From Branchiostoma floridae (Eukaryota; Chordata; Leptocardii; Amphioxiformes; Branchiostomatidae), in assembly GCF_000003815.2 (NCBI RefSeq), contig NC_049985.1, forward strand, positions 6,058,874-6,122,873: DNA of 64,000 bases. Direction: 5' to 3'. The notes beneath the pieces are model-generated. The model was not told the DNA's origin, did not search any database, and worked only from the letters and a program-made list of their open reading frames with translations. Made by a program: the position numbers and the translations under genes. The stretch's first letter is position 1. Every line of letters starts with the position of its first letter. Shown here piece after piece: positions 24,201 through 32,601 of the stretch.

Positions 24201-25425
24201 TGGGTCTGATTACCCGCCCGGTAAAACTAACAAGTCGTGCAGTGACGATAATTCTAACGATTCTGTAGGTAATAATAAGGATGTGTCAGTGTCCAGGAGT
24301 AACTCGATGACTAGTGTACAGTCTAGTGGTGACAGTGCTAGTATGAATGTACAGTACGGTAGCGATAGTGTGTGTGGCAGTAGTGTTTCCTATGTGCAAC
24401 CGTCCCCCAACGCCCTTCAGCAGACGTCCTCGAGCACCACTGTCGGTAGCGAGGACTCGTCCCCGGACTACACCGACTCCGGTGTGGCGTCCGAGGGCAG
24501 CGGGTCACAGTCCTCGATCCCCCGCCCCACGAGCCTTGGCCCCGGGCTGCCCAAGAGGCACTACATGGAGCACCGCGGGTCCCCTAAACTCATCCCCGGG
24601 AGGTGGAGCACCCCCGAACGGTCGGGCAGCAGCGATAGCCTGAACCAGGAGGCGTTCCACATGGGCAGGCCGCCATACGGGCCGAAGCGAGGCCCGCGAG
24701 ACAGGCAGCCTGGTTTCTACCGACCCTCCTACTTCCCAAACCGCCCGTACATGTCGCAGCAGCCCCCTCGCCGTCAGTACGAGGGCCAGCCCCTGTACCA
24801 CCCCCAGCTGTACTCCAACCCCGTCCGCTACTCCAACCCCACACACCACATGTCCCAACCCCAGCAGTACTACATGAACCAGTACACAGGTCCCTCCCGC
24901 ATGGCCCTGCATGGCAATATGGGCAGCCAGGCCGCAGGCATGTACAATCGGGCTGCCGGCATGTATACGCACCCCTCCCAGCAGCTTAATGTCCCCCCTG
25001 GTGTCACGTCCGTCCCCTACCCCCCTATGTCCCCCAGCTTGCATGTACCCGCTGCCGCCTTGCATGCGCCTAACATTGCTTCCTCCCCTTCCGCCACAGG
25101 TCAGTATTACCCCGCCCAGGCCCCCGGGCCGGTGGACCCCAACCCGCCTGGCTCCCAGGGCCCCACTCCCATCCCCGTGCCCTCCTCTGCCGCCAATGCC
25201 ACGTACTACACCGCCCATCCCGGAGGGGACATGCCCTCCCATCAGCACTATGCATCAACGTACGACAACCAGGCCAGCTACCAGTACCCCGCCACTATGG
25301 GAGGCTCCTGGCAGCCTGCACACGGCGTGCCCTTGTACGGGAGCCCCAACAAGGTCACGGTCGCTTACGCCACCAACTCTCCACCAGTGGGATATCAGGG
25401 ATATACCGGGGCCCCTCAGATGTAG
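209..25425 (+). CDS. OTUD4: OTUD4 (OTU deubiquitinase 4), 3' 18 coding exons; OTU domain exons off-window
   Basis: Joined exons: 209-353, 1115-1214, 6415-6553, 8502-8566, 9367-9467, 10563-10612, 11130-11228, 12817-12857, 13805-14082, 16001-16102, 17771-17842, 19926-20088, 20990-21188, 21568-21715, 22456-22712, 22957-22997, 23385-23486, 23992-25425. All are GT-AG with matching phases, giving 1177 codons plus TAG. The first exon reads LVYELLYKDVFKMD, the stretch just after the OTU fold in vertebrate OTUD4, so the catalytic part lies upstream of the window. Conserved landmarks are YRNVEYDTWMDSKK, a Tudor-like GDKCQVRL...EELGEKHTVPVKNL, PSLPPRLQH, QAIEESIVLYELQQRDPDAFPALP (split here: QAIEES / LYE / RDPDAFPALP) and LRFFYNLGIEYYRCCM. 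Known role of the family: K48/K63 deubiquitinase and RNA-binding scaffold in cytoplasmic granules. The tail is longer than in human OTUD4. Exon joins are manual and the 13805 and 16001 acceptors are the least certain. Confidence 0.9.
580..680 (-). mobile_element. tRNA-like SINE fragment
   Basis: On the minus strand: TGGCTGAGTGGATAGAG (A-box-like) followed about 40 bp later by GTGAGTTTGATCC (B-box-like), as in a tRNA-derived SINE head. Lies in an OTUD4 intron. Confidence 0.6.
1780..1950 (-). mobile_element. tRNA-like SINE fragment
   Basis: Minus strand shows TGGCAGAGTGGGTAGGCTAG, then TTTGATTCCTGG, then CTTGCCAAAGGCACTTCACA and CTTCACTCCACCCAGGTG. The last two blocks recur at 18430-18485 on the plus strand, so they belong to one SINE family. 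Confidence 0.6.
3540..3662 (-). mobile_element. tRNA-like SINE fragment
   Basis: Minus strand TAGCAAAGTGGTTAGTGATC (A box) and GGGAATTTGAATCCC (B box) at tRNA-like spacing, followed by CACCTGGCATGTTTGCTAC. Lies in an OTUD4 intron. Confidence 0.6.
3733..4440 (+). repeat. Diverged tandem repeat array in OTUD4 intron
   Basis: Units with CTTTATGCTATCTGCTACTG, CATTTGTAAAGACTTG, TAAG[CG]TGCCTATC, AGGAAGAAAA and AAGGCATTGATCAT recur from about 3733, 4084 and 4297, with a partial unit near 3950. Copies differ by point changes and short deletions. Confidence 0.8.
5690..5810 (+). mobile_element. SINE fragment
   Basis: GGTTCTGGGTTAAAATCCCC (B-box-like) followed by GCCCTTAAGAAAGCCACTTA and TTTCCTCACTCTACT, the same tail order as the SINE pieces at 1780 and 18405. 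Confidence 0.45.
7187..7710 (+). repeat. Two direct repeats of about 160 bp flanking a palindromic element
   Basis: 7187-7353 and 7552-7709 share CTTCCAACATCTTTTG, TAGACCTTACCCTCTAATGT, CATTGCAGTGGGGCATGTAT and AAGCGTCCTT. The second copy begins exactly at the right edge of the palindrome at 7412-7551. Confidence 0.85.
7412..7551. mobile_element. 140-bp palindromic MITE-like element
   Basis: Left arm GTTGATAGAATTTTCATCTA...GTAAACACAC and right arm GTGTGTTTAC...TAGATGAAAAATTCTATTAAC are inverted copies of about 54 bp separated by 32 bp. Target duplication is not clear. Confidence 0.75.
8562..8758 (+). repeat. 94-bp tandem duplication carrying an OTUD4 splice donor
   Basis: GCCAG|GTCAGTTCAACCC at the true donor (8566/8567) is repeated 94 bp later at 8656-8661, followed by matching sequence to about 8758 with few changes. 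The second copy is an intact potential donor. Confidence 0.85.
9610..9665 (+). mobile_element. LINE 3'-end fragment
   Basis: TGTACTTGCAATTAGCCCTC, GGGCATGAACTTGCAAATAAAC and a CTTCTTC-rich end look like the tail of a non-LTR element, shown here as short pieces. Only about 55 bp are present. Confidence 0.4.
9666..9856. mobile_element. MITE-like element, copy 1
   Basis: Ends ACAGTAACTGTAAATGCAG and AAATGCATTTACAGTA are inverted; the body has GCGGTGGTTTAATGTTCGCG and CCACGAAATTAAATTTCCGCG blocks (both mirrored). It recurs in the opposite orientation at 14109-14291 and in fragments near 7020 and 10030. Confidence 0.75.
10082..10260 (+). repeat. 60-bp tandem repeat, three copies
   Basis: CAGGACATTTTGTCAGCGTA then GTGTAGTGGTGAAACA and GGGGTGCCATG recur at 10085, 10145 and 10205 with almost no changes. 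The first copy differs at one base in GAAACATGG versus GAAACAAGG. Confidence 0.95.
10289..10612 (+). repeat. 150-bp tandem duplication carrying an OTUD4 acceptor and exon start
   Basis: 10289-10438 and 10441-10590 share intron sequence, the TTTTTCCAG acceptor (10412 and 10562) and the first 18 nt after the phase base. The upstream copy reads HTVPVK then diverges (FYN...) and has no donor before a TGA; the downstream copy is the exon used in the gene model. Confidence 0.85.
12097..12357. mobile_element. 261-bp long-inverted-repeat element
   Basis: Left arm GAGATTGGGATCAGGACAAT...GGGATCTGTCCTAGG and right arm CCTAAGGACAGATCCC...TCCAGAATCTC are inverted, about 85 bp each and moderately diverged. 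Intronic, OTUD4. Confidence 0.7.
14109..14291. mobile_element. MITE-like element, copy 2
   Basis: TACGGTAAAATTTAAGTTCG at the left and CTCTGCATTTACAGTA at the right match the inverse of the element at 9666-9856. It starts 27 bp after the donor of OTUD4 exon 13805-14082. Confidence 0.7.
15234..15949. mobile_element. Element with about 80-bp inverted ends, containing a SINE
   Basis: GTAGCCTGGTATCCATCCTA...GAATAGTCTTGGATC (15234-15305) is repeated in inverse orientation at 15881-15949 (GACTATTTTGC...GGATTCCAGGCTACT). A partial third copy is near 21215 (TAGCCTGGATACCATTCTAG). The right end lies about 50 bp before the OTUD4 exon at 16001. Confidence 0.55.
15355..15665 (+). mobile_element. tRNA-derived SINE with AAAT tail
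   Basis: tRNA-like head with GCGGTCCGCGCAATGGCATAG (A-box region, shown in part), AGTTCGATCCCC (B box, about 15411-15422) and GCACCGC closing the acceptor-like stem, followed by a tRNA-unrelated body and a GAAATAAATAAATAAATAAA tail. Nested in the inverted-end element above. Confidence 0.8.
18030..18401. mobile_element. 372-bp Harbinger-like MITE with TTA target duplication
   Basis: Inverted ends of about 33 bp: GGCCCAATCTATACACAGTT and its mirror AACTGTGTATAGATCGTGCC. TTA lies on both sides (18027-18029, 18402-18404), the TWA duplication of PIF/Harbinger elements. The body has a repeated CTAATGAGCC and several GTCGGG words. A SINE B-box-like GTTTGAACCCTG follows at once, so it may have inserted into a SINE. 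Confidence 0.8.
18405..18620 (+). mobile_element. SINE body fragment
   Basis: GTTTGAACCCTG, CTTTGGGAAAGGCACTTTAC, ACGACTTTCCTCACTTCACC and CAGGTGCAATAATGGGTACC occur in the order of the 1780 (-) copy. The head appears split by the Harbinger-like MITE. Confidence 0.65.
19400..19570 (+). mobile_element. SINE fragment
   Basis: GTTTGGGGATCATATTCCC (B-box-like), then CTTGGGACGGCACCTTAAAT and GACTTTTCTCTGGCTTCACT match the tail of the SINE family above, more diverged. Confidence 0.45.
19851..19905 (+). mobile_element. LINE 3'-tail fragment next to OTUD4 exon
   Basis: ACCTGTACTTAGC...TGAGCACAAATGTACAATAAAGGTC then AATCATTCAAT (shown split) matches the 3' end of the LINE at 53771. Only about 55 bp remain; it ends 20 bp before the acceptor of exon 19926. 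Confidence 0.65.
19926..21188 (+). other. OTUD4 RG-rich and FPALP exons
   Basis: Exon 19926-20088 encodes SHGRGRGRGRNTPTPPPGPP followed by the conserved EKQAIEESIVLYELQQRDPDAFPALP region. Exon 20990-21188 repeats the theme: WGRGRGRGMGRRTPTPPPPS then an acidic segment. The shared RG-run plus TPTPPP block suggests an internal duplication within the coding sequence. RG/RGG runs in this family contribute to RNA binding. The intron between them holds three extra copies of the 3' end of the first exon. Confidence 0.7.
20050..20670 (+). repeat. Tandem copies of an OTUD4 exon 3' end with splice sites (potential microexons)
   Basis: The last 39 nt of exon 19926-20088 plus donor recur at 20223-20267, 20367-20411 and 20626-20670; a CACTGCCGGTAAGG remnant is near 20128. 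Each full copy reads CTCCAG then 33 nt encoding QRDPDAFPALP (20229-20261, 20373-20405, 20632-20664) then GTAAAG, GTAAAG or GTAAGG. TCTGCTAGTCTCCAG before each copy resembles an acceptor. Confidence 0.85.
23132..23253. mobile_element. MITE of the TACTCTCC family
   Basis: TATTCGCCAAGCAGAGGTTC and its mirror GAAACCTCTGCTTGGGGAATA (given in part) bound a 122-bp palindrome-like sequence in an OTUD4 intron. Confidence 0.75.
23808..24010 (+). repeat. Tandem duplication of the terminal-exon acceptor of OTUD4
   Basis: CTTGTTGTAATTGATTTCTAG then CACAGTATTAGCCAGCC at 23808-23845 parallels CTTGTTGTAATTATTTCCAG then CCACAGTATCAGCCAGCG at 23972-24009. The upstream copy has a TTTCTAG acceptor-like end but a changed reading frame. 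Confidence 0.75.
23992..25425 (+). other. OTUD4 terminal coding exon, low-complexity tail
   Basis: This 1434-bp exon begins after attatttccag and ends at TAG 25423-25425. It encodes a disordered tail: Ser/Asn-rich first (SNDSVGNN, SRSNSMTSVQSS), then Pro/Tyr/Gln-rich with many YYP, QQY and PPG motifs, ending YQGYTGAPQM. It is strikingly GC- and C-rich compared with neighbouring AT-rich introns. The open frame extends upstream to 23818, but that part is intron: it lacks conserved sequence and the acceptor at 23991 joins in phase 0 to exon 23385-23486. Confidence 0.85.
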
Positions 25426-28299
25426 TAGGGGGGTGGGGAACAAACCTAGCCGCTAGCATGCCTTTCTTCAGGTCTCTTTTCCGACACGATGTTGTTAAAA
25501 ACGTACCAGTTGTAGTGTTTCAGTGTTATTTATATACTAGCCTGTGGTTCCCTGTATGCGTGTATAGAGGTTCGGATTTAAGCACATTCCATCCCAGTTG
25601 CACAACCAGCCATTGTGTTCGTGGGTGTTGCTCGGGAGCTGCAAGCAGTTGGACACTTAACGATATTTTATATAACTTGAAGTTCTCGTTAAGCTTTAGG
25701 TGTGTCTGACCCTCTATGAGAACTCCTGGCAGCGATTGGTTGATGGTGGACTGATAGAAATAGATGTTATCAAACACATCAGTTTCAGCAAACTATTTTT
25801 GCCATTTTTCAAAGTGTTGATGAAAATCTGGGATCTATTGATGCCTTGTTCAGGCATCGTTCGCAAGCAATATACAGAATTCTTCCTGTTGGAAAAAAAC
25901 TGGCCCAGAACTAAGCCACTTACAATAAGTGTATTGTCATAGCCCTGCCATGCAGGAAAGTGGTTGATATAAAGTTTTGAAAGGTTTCAAAAATTTCCTT
26001 GTTCAGATGTCAATGGTAAAGTTTTGAAGCAATATTCAAAACACAAACTCCCTATCAGGCCCATGTTTTTACCAACCAACCTCGGACAGGAATTCTTGTG
26101 GAGGGTCAGTCCTTGCAGAGCACAGTAACATGAATTAAACTGTTGTGTTGTCCAGTTTGAGGGGTGTGACCTCTCTATAGACAAGTGTTGTAGATGTTAG
26201 TCAAGAGTTGGAACAATGCAATCATGGGTGTGTGATCATGTAGCTGTTGCATTGTAGGTACAGTATACATCATCCTCATTGGTCAAGATTCACAAAAAAG
26301 CTGTTTGCTGTGGCACGTTTGACCAATCACCATCCAGCTCTCACTTCTTGAATCAATCAAAGACATCATATGCTATTCATCCTGCTTAATATCAATGAGC
26401 TTTTGCCAAGCTCTCCAAGATTCTACGGTGAGGTAAGCACTGATTGGCTGGAAACTAGGCCATACCAAATATGGCAAGCTCCAAGATATTAACATTAGGA
26501 AAATGTTTAAAAAGTGAGGGTTAGGTGATGGCCATGTGTATCACAGCAAACAGGTGCTTAGGTTTCGGACAAGTGAAGATGAAGCACATGTTAGCACCAC
26601 CATACTGTGTACAAATGTGTAGAAATACCTAATGTGTTAAGTTGTTTCAAACTTCAAAGCCTTAAATGCAATAAACTTTAGTTAGTGATTACGTGTAGGT
26701 ATGCTGTAGTATTTTCCTTCTAACTTCTCCAGAATGTATTATGTCTTTTGTGATTAAGAAGAAGACTGTCACTAAAGTTTAGTTAGTTAAAACCTTTCAG
26801 CTGTCCATAGAAGTTCTAAAGGTAAAAAACAGTTGTTAGTTTAAGGTTACTTTGTATATGTTGTATGGCTAAGGATGGCATTTTGCTATTTTTTTTCAAA
26901 GTTAGAATTGGATGTAGAACGCAAGAGCAATGTGGAAAGAGTGAGCGAAACATGTCATATCTGAGAAGCTTACGTAAACTGGAATGGAGGAATGCATAGA
27001 CATGATGTTGCAGACAGTGTATATTTACAAGTGAAGACTGTTTTTTTCCCATATAATGAGGTAGTTTCTTTGATTTTGATTTATCTTTAAGCTGAAGTTA
27101 TTTTTGGCGACGCCTCAGGGCATAGCCTCCTTTATTTGTTATTTTGCTTCTCTTAAAAACTGCATGCCAAACTAGAGAGGATAGAAAGTATTACTGGTAA
27201 GAGACGTCCAGAGTTCACCCCAATGAGTGCCTTTTGTTTGATGACCAGATGTTGATCACACCATATTATTATGTTAAATCTGAGATCGTCAACAAATATA
27301 ACTGCTTTGTTGTTGTTTTGCTTTGTTTTGTATTTTGTTTATCAGATTGCTTTCAGCAAATTTGTGGGCACAGTATTTATTGTAAGAGATATGAGATTGC
27401 TGCAGGAGATATGAAAGCCTTATTTATGGGGTGCAATAAGAAGAGATTATGTATAGATGAGAGAGCAACTTTTTTCGTTACGAGAGATGTATATGAGAGA
27501 GAATGTGAAGGACAAAGCAGTGAAGTCATCTTTTTTCTTAAGAACCTTCAGTTTCAAGCCATTTCTTTTTCCTTGTTGTTGTTGTTGTTCCAGTGCTTTA
27601 CCATTGCATGGAATGGCAGCTGACTTCCTCAGCAAAAGAACTATTTTCAATACGAAGTACAGTGCAAGTTTTTTTGGCTTCAATAAACTTTTCCATTATA
27701 GTACTTGAGTGGACATTGTGTTGTGTTGGATGTGTAGTACATGCATGTATATCAAGGTAGGGCTTAGGGGAAAGTTATTAGGGACCTTTGGGACATCAGA
27801 CAAGACCCAATTGCTTCCACAGGAGTCTTCCTTACACCAAGCTTGTAGATTTTTAACTTTTGATGAATTGACTAATGGTAAAACTGTGATAATGAAGAAG
27901 GACAAAGAAGACCTCCTTCTTCAACTGTTGGTTTTCTCGGTAATTCATGCCCTGTGCCAGTACATGCTGCTTTCTCTGCTAATATAGCACTTAGCATTTG
28001 GGAATGACTGTGTTAGTTGAGTAGTTTACACAAACCACTGCCTGTGGACTAACCCCTGTCGTGATACATACAAAGTGGACTGCAGCTGTAGTGATTCATA
28101 CAAAGCTGTGTGGCCCAGGAACACATAAACAGAGATGGGCGCCACCATATGCGCCAATTGCCAATTGGAGAACCAAGAAATTAGAAACAAGAGAAACTTT
28201 GTAAATGTATCATACATTTTTTTATTCATGCAGCTATCTTACACTGTAATTATACAACCAAACAGCTTTCACAAACCAAACCTAGTGAAGGGTACTAGG
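25426..28299 (+). other. OTUD4 3' UTR and OTUD4/TLC intergenic stretch
   Basis: No coding frame is supported here. AATAAA signals in the sense of OTUD4 occur at 26670-26675 and 27682-27687; the latter follows a long AT-rich UTR and would end the transcript near 27.7 kb. From 28221 an antisense AATAAA (TTTATT, 28221-28226) would serve the convergent TLC gene, so the two genes end tail to tail within about 500 bp. Confidence 0.5.
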
Positions 28300-31265
28300 T
28301 TATTCTTTCTTCCCTGAAAAGTGTTTCACAAAGCCTTGGCACATCAGTGCGAACCAGTAGTAATTCAGACTGTTAAACAGCAGACAGCCTAGGACGTAAC
28401 AGACGGACACTTGAAGCGGCAGCTCGTAGAAGTCGTCTTGAGTGGCCATGACCTTGATCAGGTTGAAGGTCGCGATGGCGGTCACCACAACACGGGCGAC
28501 GAAGAACGTCACCAACATGACAACACCGTTCCAGGTGTAGTACTTTGTGTTCTTGTAGCCAAAATCCACAAGGAGATATCTGACATGACAATAAAAGAAG
28601 CAATTTAGTGATCAGGTAATAACTGTGTGTGTAGGTGTAGCCATAACCGATATGTTTTTGGTCATGAGCACTCGATGATTTGTAAGAAAGAACATCACAC
28701 AAACAGGCATCACCGGATCTCCAAGCAGATGTTGAGACTTAATTGTGAAGTTTTCCTACATTTTTGGTGACTAACATGGTCACAATCGTCGAAGGTTGTC
28801 ATAATATTTTGATGCAGTATTTTCAAGCAGGCTGTGACAGAAATAACTGCTAACAAAGATCTAAGTCAGGATTTCCCCTCTGAACTTTTAAGGACACATG
28901 CATGTCAATCCCGACATGAACAGTGATCACAGGATGTTTGTAGGGATGCAGTGTGACATAGAAATGGGAAGCTTGGAAAAGCTAATTAGTAATGATTTTA
29001 TTGAGTACTGAGTACATATAATTCACATTGTCACATCAGTAGCAACACATATACATAGTCATGCATTGAATTGCGGTACGTACACTACATACTAGTAGTT
29101 GAAAGTCATCAATCAGAGCAACATCGAGAATGATTAATTATTCTTAATACTAATTAGAGCTTGTACCTCCACCTCCGTTTTGTACATGTGCTTGGAGATT
29201 TGACACCCCTTTCTACAGCCACACTAGATCAAAACAGGGTGCCGGCTTTAGGATGCAGCTACGAGGACCTCTCATTGGGAGATACGAGTCATCATAACTT
29301 GTGTGTATTTTCCATACCTTAGAAAGACACTTGAATTGGACAGTTCCATCATGATGGTTGTGTTGCCGTAGAAAGCCATACAGGGATAATTCTGGGAGGC
29401 AAGAAATAATAAAGCATGCATGAAAGTTCATCTGTGTTGGTAAATGACATTATGGATAAACTAAACTTTAACTAACCATCACTAAAATTCATTGGGACTT
29501 TTGGGTAAGTTAACGTTAAAGTTAAGTTTATCCATAAGAAATGACATAATTTGAAAATAATAAAAGTCTTAGAAACAGGTCCAACTTTTGTCTATCATTG
29601 TGTTGTGATAATGGCTTTACCATCAATGTGTGGGCAAGATAACAACCTCAGTCTATAAGATGGTTCATGGTGTGAACTGCGCATGTATTGTGGGTAATAA
29701 TTTGTCTAAGCTGCAGATTCCTGAGAAAGGCTGGGATAAAACGAAACCTGTCTGGACATACTAAGTATATTAAGCATGATGGGCACAGTGTTGTCAAGAT
29801 AGGAGCCTTCACCTTTGACATATTGCCCACAATGCATCTCTCTGCGCATGCGCATTCTAAACTGTGAGATGGCTTATTGGAAGACTCCACCTACCATTCC
29901 GATATATGAACAGTACAGAGACATACAGTGGTGGGCGATGTAGAGCTTGGTAGACAGCTGAGTGTGAAGGGCCATCAGTAGAAGATCTGCAAAAAGATTC
30001 CCACATGGCGTACAACTTTAACATGTATTTTGAAGAATCGTGATGTTTAAACTATGATAATTACGCTGACCAGTCCAAACAGATCTCATATATAATGCAA
30101 CTTGTTTGCCCTTCTTTTAAATTTGTCCTATACTTTCATAAATTTGTCTGATTCAATGGCCAGAAGACATAATCCATAATGAATTTATGTACTTCTCATA
30201 TTATTATTATCATTATAATTAAATCAGTATGGCCTTACCTGTGCATGCATATCCCAGGTATATGGACGCTTCCAATCTCACCCAAGGGGAGTCATACCTG
30301 GTTGTGAAAAAATGTTATTATGATTGAAATATTGGACATCAACATTTACAGATATTTCTTGAATAGCTATCATTAACTAAAGACATTCATGATTGAATAT
30401 TAGACATCAATATTTACAGATATTTCTTGAATAGCTATCATTAACTAAAGACATTCTAGTAGTCTTTGTTTTGTCATGATGTCCAGGAAGATTTTCAAAT
30501 AAAGTCTCTCTCATGGCATTATTGGGATAGTAGTAAAGTTGTAAGTTGTTAGGGCTTTTCGCAAGTTAGATGAGTTGCACAAAAACGGCATTAATGCCAC
30601 TATCCATTGGTTATCATACTAAAGGAATACATGCACATGTGCTACTGACTGGCACGCATTTGCTTAGTAGGTGTGTAGATTAATGGATATGCGCAAATTA
30701 TCCTCATGGTTATATTGTCCCCTTTGTCTACATTTGTTTTGTCGTCTTTTATATCATACTTTTCGTTCATGCAAATTGGCCGACTGGGCTCCGGTTTTTA
30801 AATGTGACCCTGGCAACATGACTCCAATACTGATTAAAATGTGGAGTTTAATCGGTTCACTCACCAAACGCCCTCTGGCGGTAGCTCTGTGCAAAGGTAG
30901 GTGTACCAGGACAGGACAGTGACCGGTATGGAATGCAGGATCACCTTAAAACTAGGGAAAAAACGTGCGTTTGGACGATTCACAGATACAGCTCAGTGCT
31001 TCTTATGGACAAAGTACTGTTACAGATACTGAGATAGGAGGAAATCCAAACGGTTTCACGAGGAAAATGTGTATAGGGACTCTATTAGAGATAAATGATA
31101 AAAAAACACCACTCACTTGTCGTCAACAGACACCTGTTTTTCCCTGGTCATGGCTCGGTAGGTGACAGAAAATCGTCCGAAAATTTCGCGACTCAGACGA
31201 AAGGTTAACAACCATGTTAGAAATGAGCAGACAGCAATCAGAGGATAGTACGTTTCTAGTGCCAT
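28300..31265 (-). CDS. TLCD4-like: TLC-domain multi-pass membrane protein, TLCD4 (TMEM56)-like
   Basis: Exons, high to low: 31265-31117, 30951-30865, 30297-30239, 29986-29895, 29391-29318, 28579-28300. All are GT-AG with matching phases, giving 246 aa. It starts MALETYYPLIAV and ends VKHFSGKKE. About six hydrophobic segments are visible: IAVCSFLTWLLTF, FKVILHSIPVTVLSW, IYLGYACTDLLLMAL, LYIAHHCMSLYC, VVMLVTFFVARVVVTAI, VLGCLLFNSLNYYWFAL. The HHCMSLY segment, MELSNSSVFLRYLL and the order of conserved residues match the TRAM-LAG1-CLN8 (TLC) fold as in TLCD4. TLC proteins act in ER, Golgi or plasma-membrane lipid metabolism or sensing; the substrate of this one is unknown. It lies head-to-head with GPA2 and could be another TLCD member. 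Confidence 0.8.
29443..29548. mobile_element. Small palindromic element in TLC gene intron
   Basis: TATGGATAAACTAAACTTTAA and TTAAAGTTAAGTTTATCCATA (shown in part) are inverted, and AAATGACAT occurs just outside each end, a possible target duplication. Confidence 0.6.
29654..29877. mobile_element. 224-bp inverted-repeat element in TLC gene intron
   Basis: GCGCATG...TATTGTGGGTAATA near the left end is mirrored by TATTGCCCACAATGCAT...GCGCATGCGC near the right; outer ends ATAAGATGG / GATGGCTTAT also pair. It ends 18 bp from the donor of exon 29986-29895. Confidence 0.6.
30322..30460 (+). repeat. Two-copy tandem repeat in TLC gene intron
   Basis: ATTTACAGATATTTCTTGAA and TAGCTATCATTAACTAAAGA recur about 69 bp apart, nearly identical. 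Confidence 0.9.
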
Positions 31266-32133
31266 CTTGTCAAGCGTTGTCTCTTCAAAAGCATGTAACG
31301 TTAAGTCGTTAACTACGGAAGCCTCTTAGTAAGTCCACCGGTGGACTCTGCACTACATGTTTTGAAAAGCAAAGGTCAACATAACACGCGTATATACGCA
31401 TGGTGCACGTGAGATCAAAGTCCAAAAAGTCAAAATTCAGGGCCTTTAGTTGTTTGGGAGCAGAATCTATTAAAGGAAAGCTCTATTAATGATTTATCAA
31501 TGTTTTGGTAATAAACAGAGAACATGATACCATTTGTATGTCAGCAATGTTGATTGAAAAATGGAGACGTCGTTACTATTTTTGCTTCATAAACAGTCGT
31601 TTGCCAAAAGCTATGAAACTCTCATGATTTGGGTTTGACAACCAACGTACGCGTGTTTAGCCTATATCCCCAGATCCAGCATTAAGCTTAGCACTCATGA
31701 TTTGTGCGACACTTAAAAGTCCCGTGGTAGGTGTCAATCCGTAAAGGTCGAGTGGTTAATTTTTTTTCATGCATATTCGATCATTCCCCAAAAGCTAAAC
31801 TATCATGAATTGGGCTTGACAACACCATAGGACTTTTACATGTTTTACATGCTTCTTGCTCCAGTACCAGAAGCTAACCACTCGTGATTTGAGGCACAAA
31901 ATGAAGTGTGACACCTAAAAGTCCCATCTTGAGTGTCAAACCATAAAGGTCGTATGGAATACCAATGTTCCTATAGAGCTATGAATGTGACGCCACCGTC
32001 TCAGGTCATAAACCGTCAAGTGATTATAGTAATCTGAGGTTATAAATAACGCCCCCGTGCGATATGATTTGGTACTTTTCAGGTGTCTAAGAGCCATAAA
32101 ACTCGCACGTAACCTCGTATATATTCACAGATT

Positions 32134-32141
32134 TGACGTCA
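32134..32141. promoter_or_regulatory. CRE palindrome upstream of GPA2
   Basis: TGACGTCA, about 140 bp before the TATA-like box at 32276 and in the second copy of a tandem repeat whose first copy has TGACGCCA at 31988. It is the CREB/ATF consensus; activity is inferred. Confidence 0.45.
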
Positions 32142-32275
32142 CCACCTCAGTGTAAACCATCAAGGGATAATGGTATTAATACCGTGCTGTAGATAACACC
32201 CTCACGTGATGTGTCTTGGTTCTTGTCTCTAACAGTCGTTGCTACCCCGATTTTCACGTTTTAACCAACTCTCTG

Positions 32276-32284
32276 TATATAAAG
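32276..32284 (+). promoter_or_regulatory. TATA-like box, candidate GPA2 promoter
   Basis: TATATAAAG, 318 bp before the GPA2 ATG at 32602. The resulting 5' UTR would be about 290 nt. No other TATA match lies closer. Confidence 0.3.
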
Positions 32285-32601
32285 TAACATTGTCTACGGC
32301 TCAAACGTTTGAGGGATTGCATGTACATAAATAAGATATATACATATATGTCAGGATAGAATTGACTCTTGAATTGTAGCCACGACTGCCCAGGAAATGC
32401 TTCAGCCATTTGACATTTAAAAATACTTGTCTTATCAAGAGTCGCAAACATAGATTCGTGCTAGAATGGGCTGAGCAAACTAGGGCGTTGCTGTAAAACG
32501 CACTAGTCAAACGTCGTAAAATACATGAAAAAATCTCTGCTGTGAAAACATTTTTACTCTGACGGAAAAACAAGTACGAAAACGCCTGCCAAACTCAAGA
32601 A

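Larger units (their letters stand above)
31266..32601. promoter_or_regulatory. Bidirectional upstream region between TLC gene and GPA2, with tandem repeats
   Basis: This 1.3-kb stretch lies between two divergent genes. It holds two diverged pairs of tandem repeats. One starts near 31604 and 31787 (CCAAAAGCTATGAAACT-like). The other starts at 31988 and 32134 (TGACG[CT]CACC...CTCAG), about 145 bp apart. The second copy contains a full CRE, TGACGTCA at 32134-32141; the first has TGACGCCA at 31988-31995. A TATA-like TATATAAAG lies at 32276-32284, about 320 bp before the GPA2 ATG. Regulatory roles are inferred from motifs only. Confidence 0.4.

Noticed and set aside
24505-25248. 247-aa minus-strand frame
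   Set aside because: Antisense shadow of the GC-rich OTUD4 terminal exon, Gly/Arg/His-rich without domain features.
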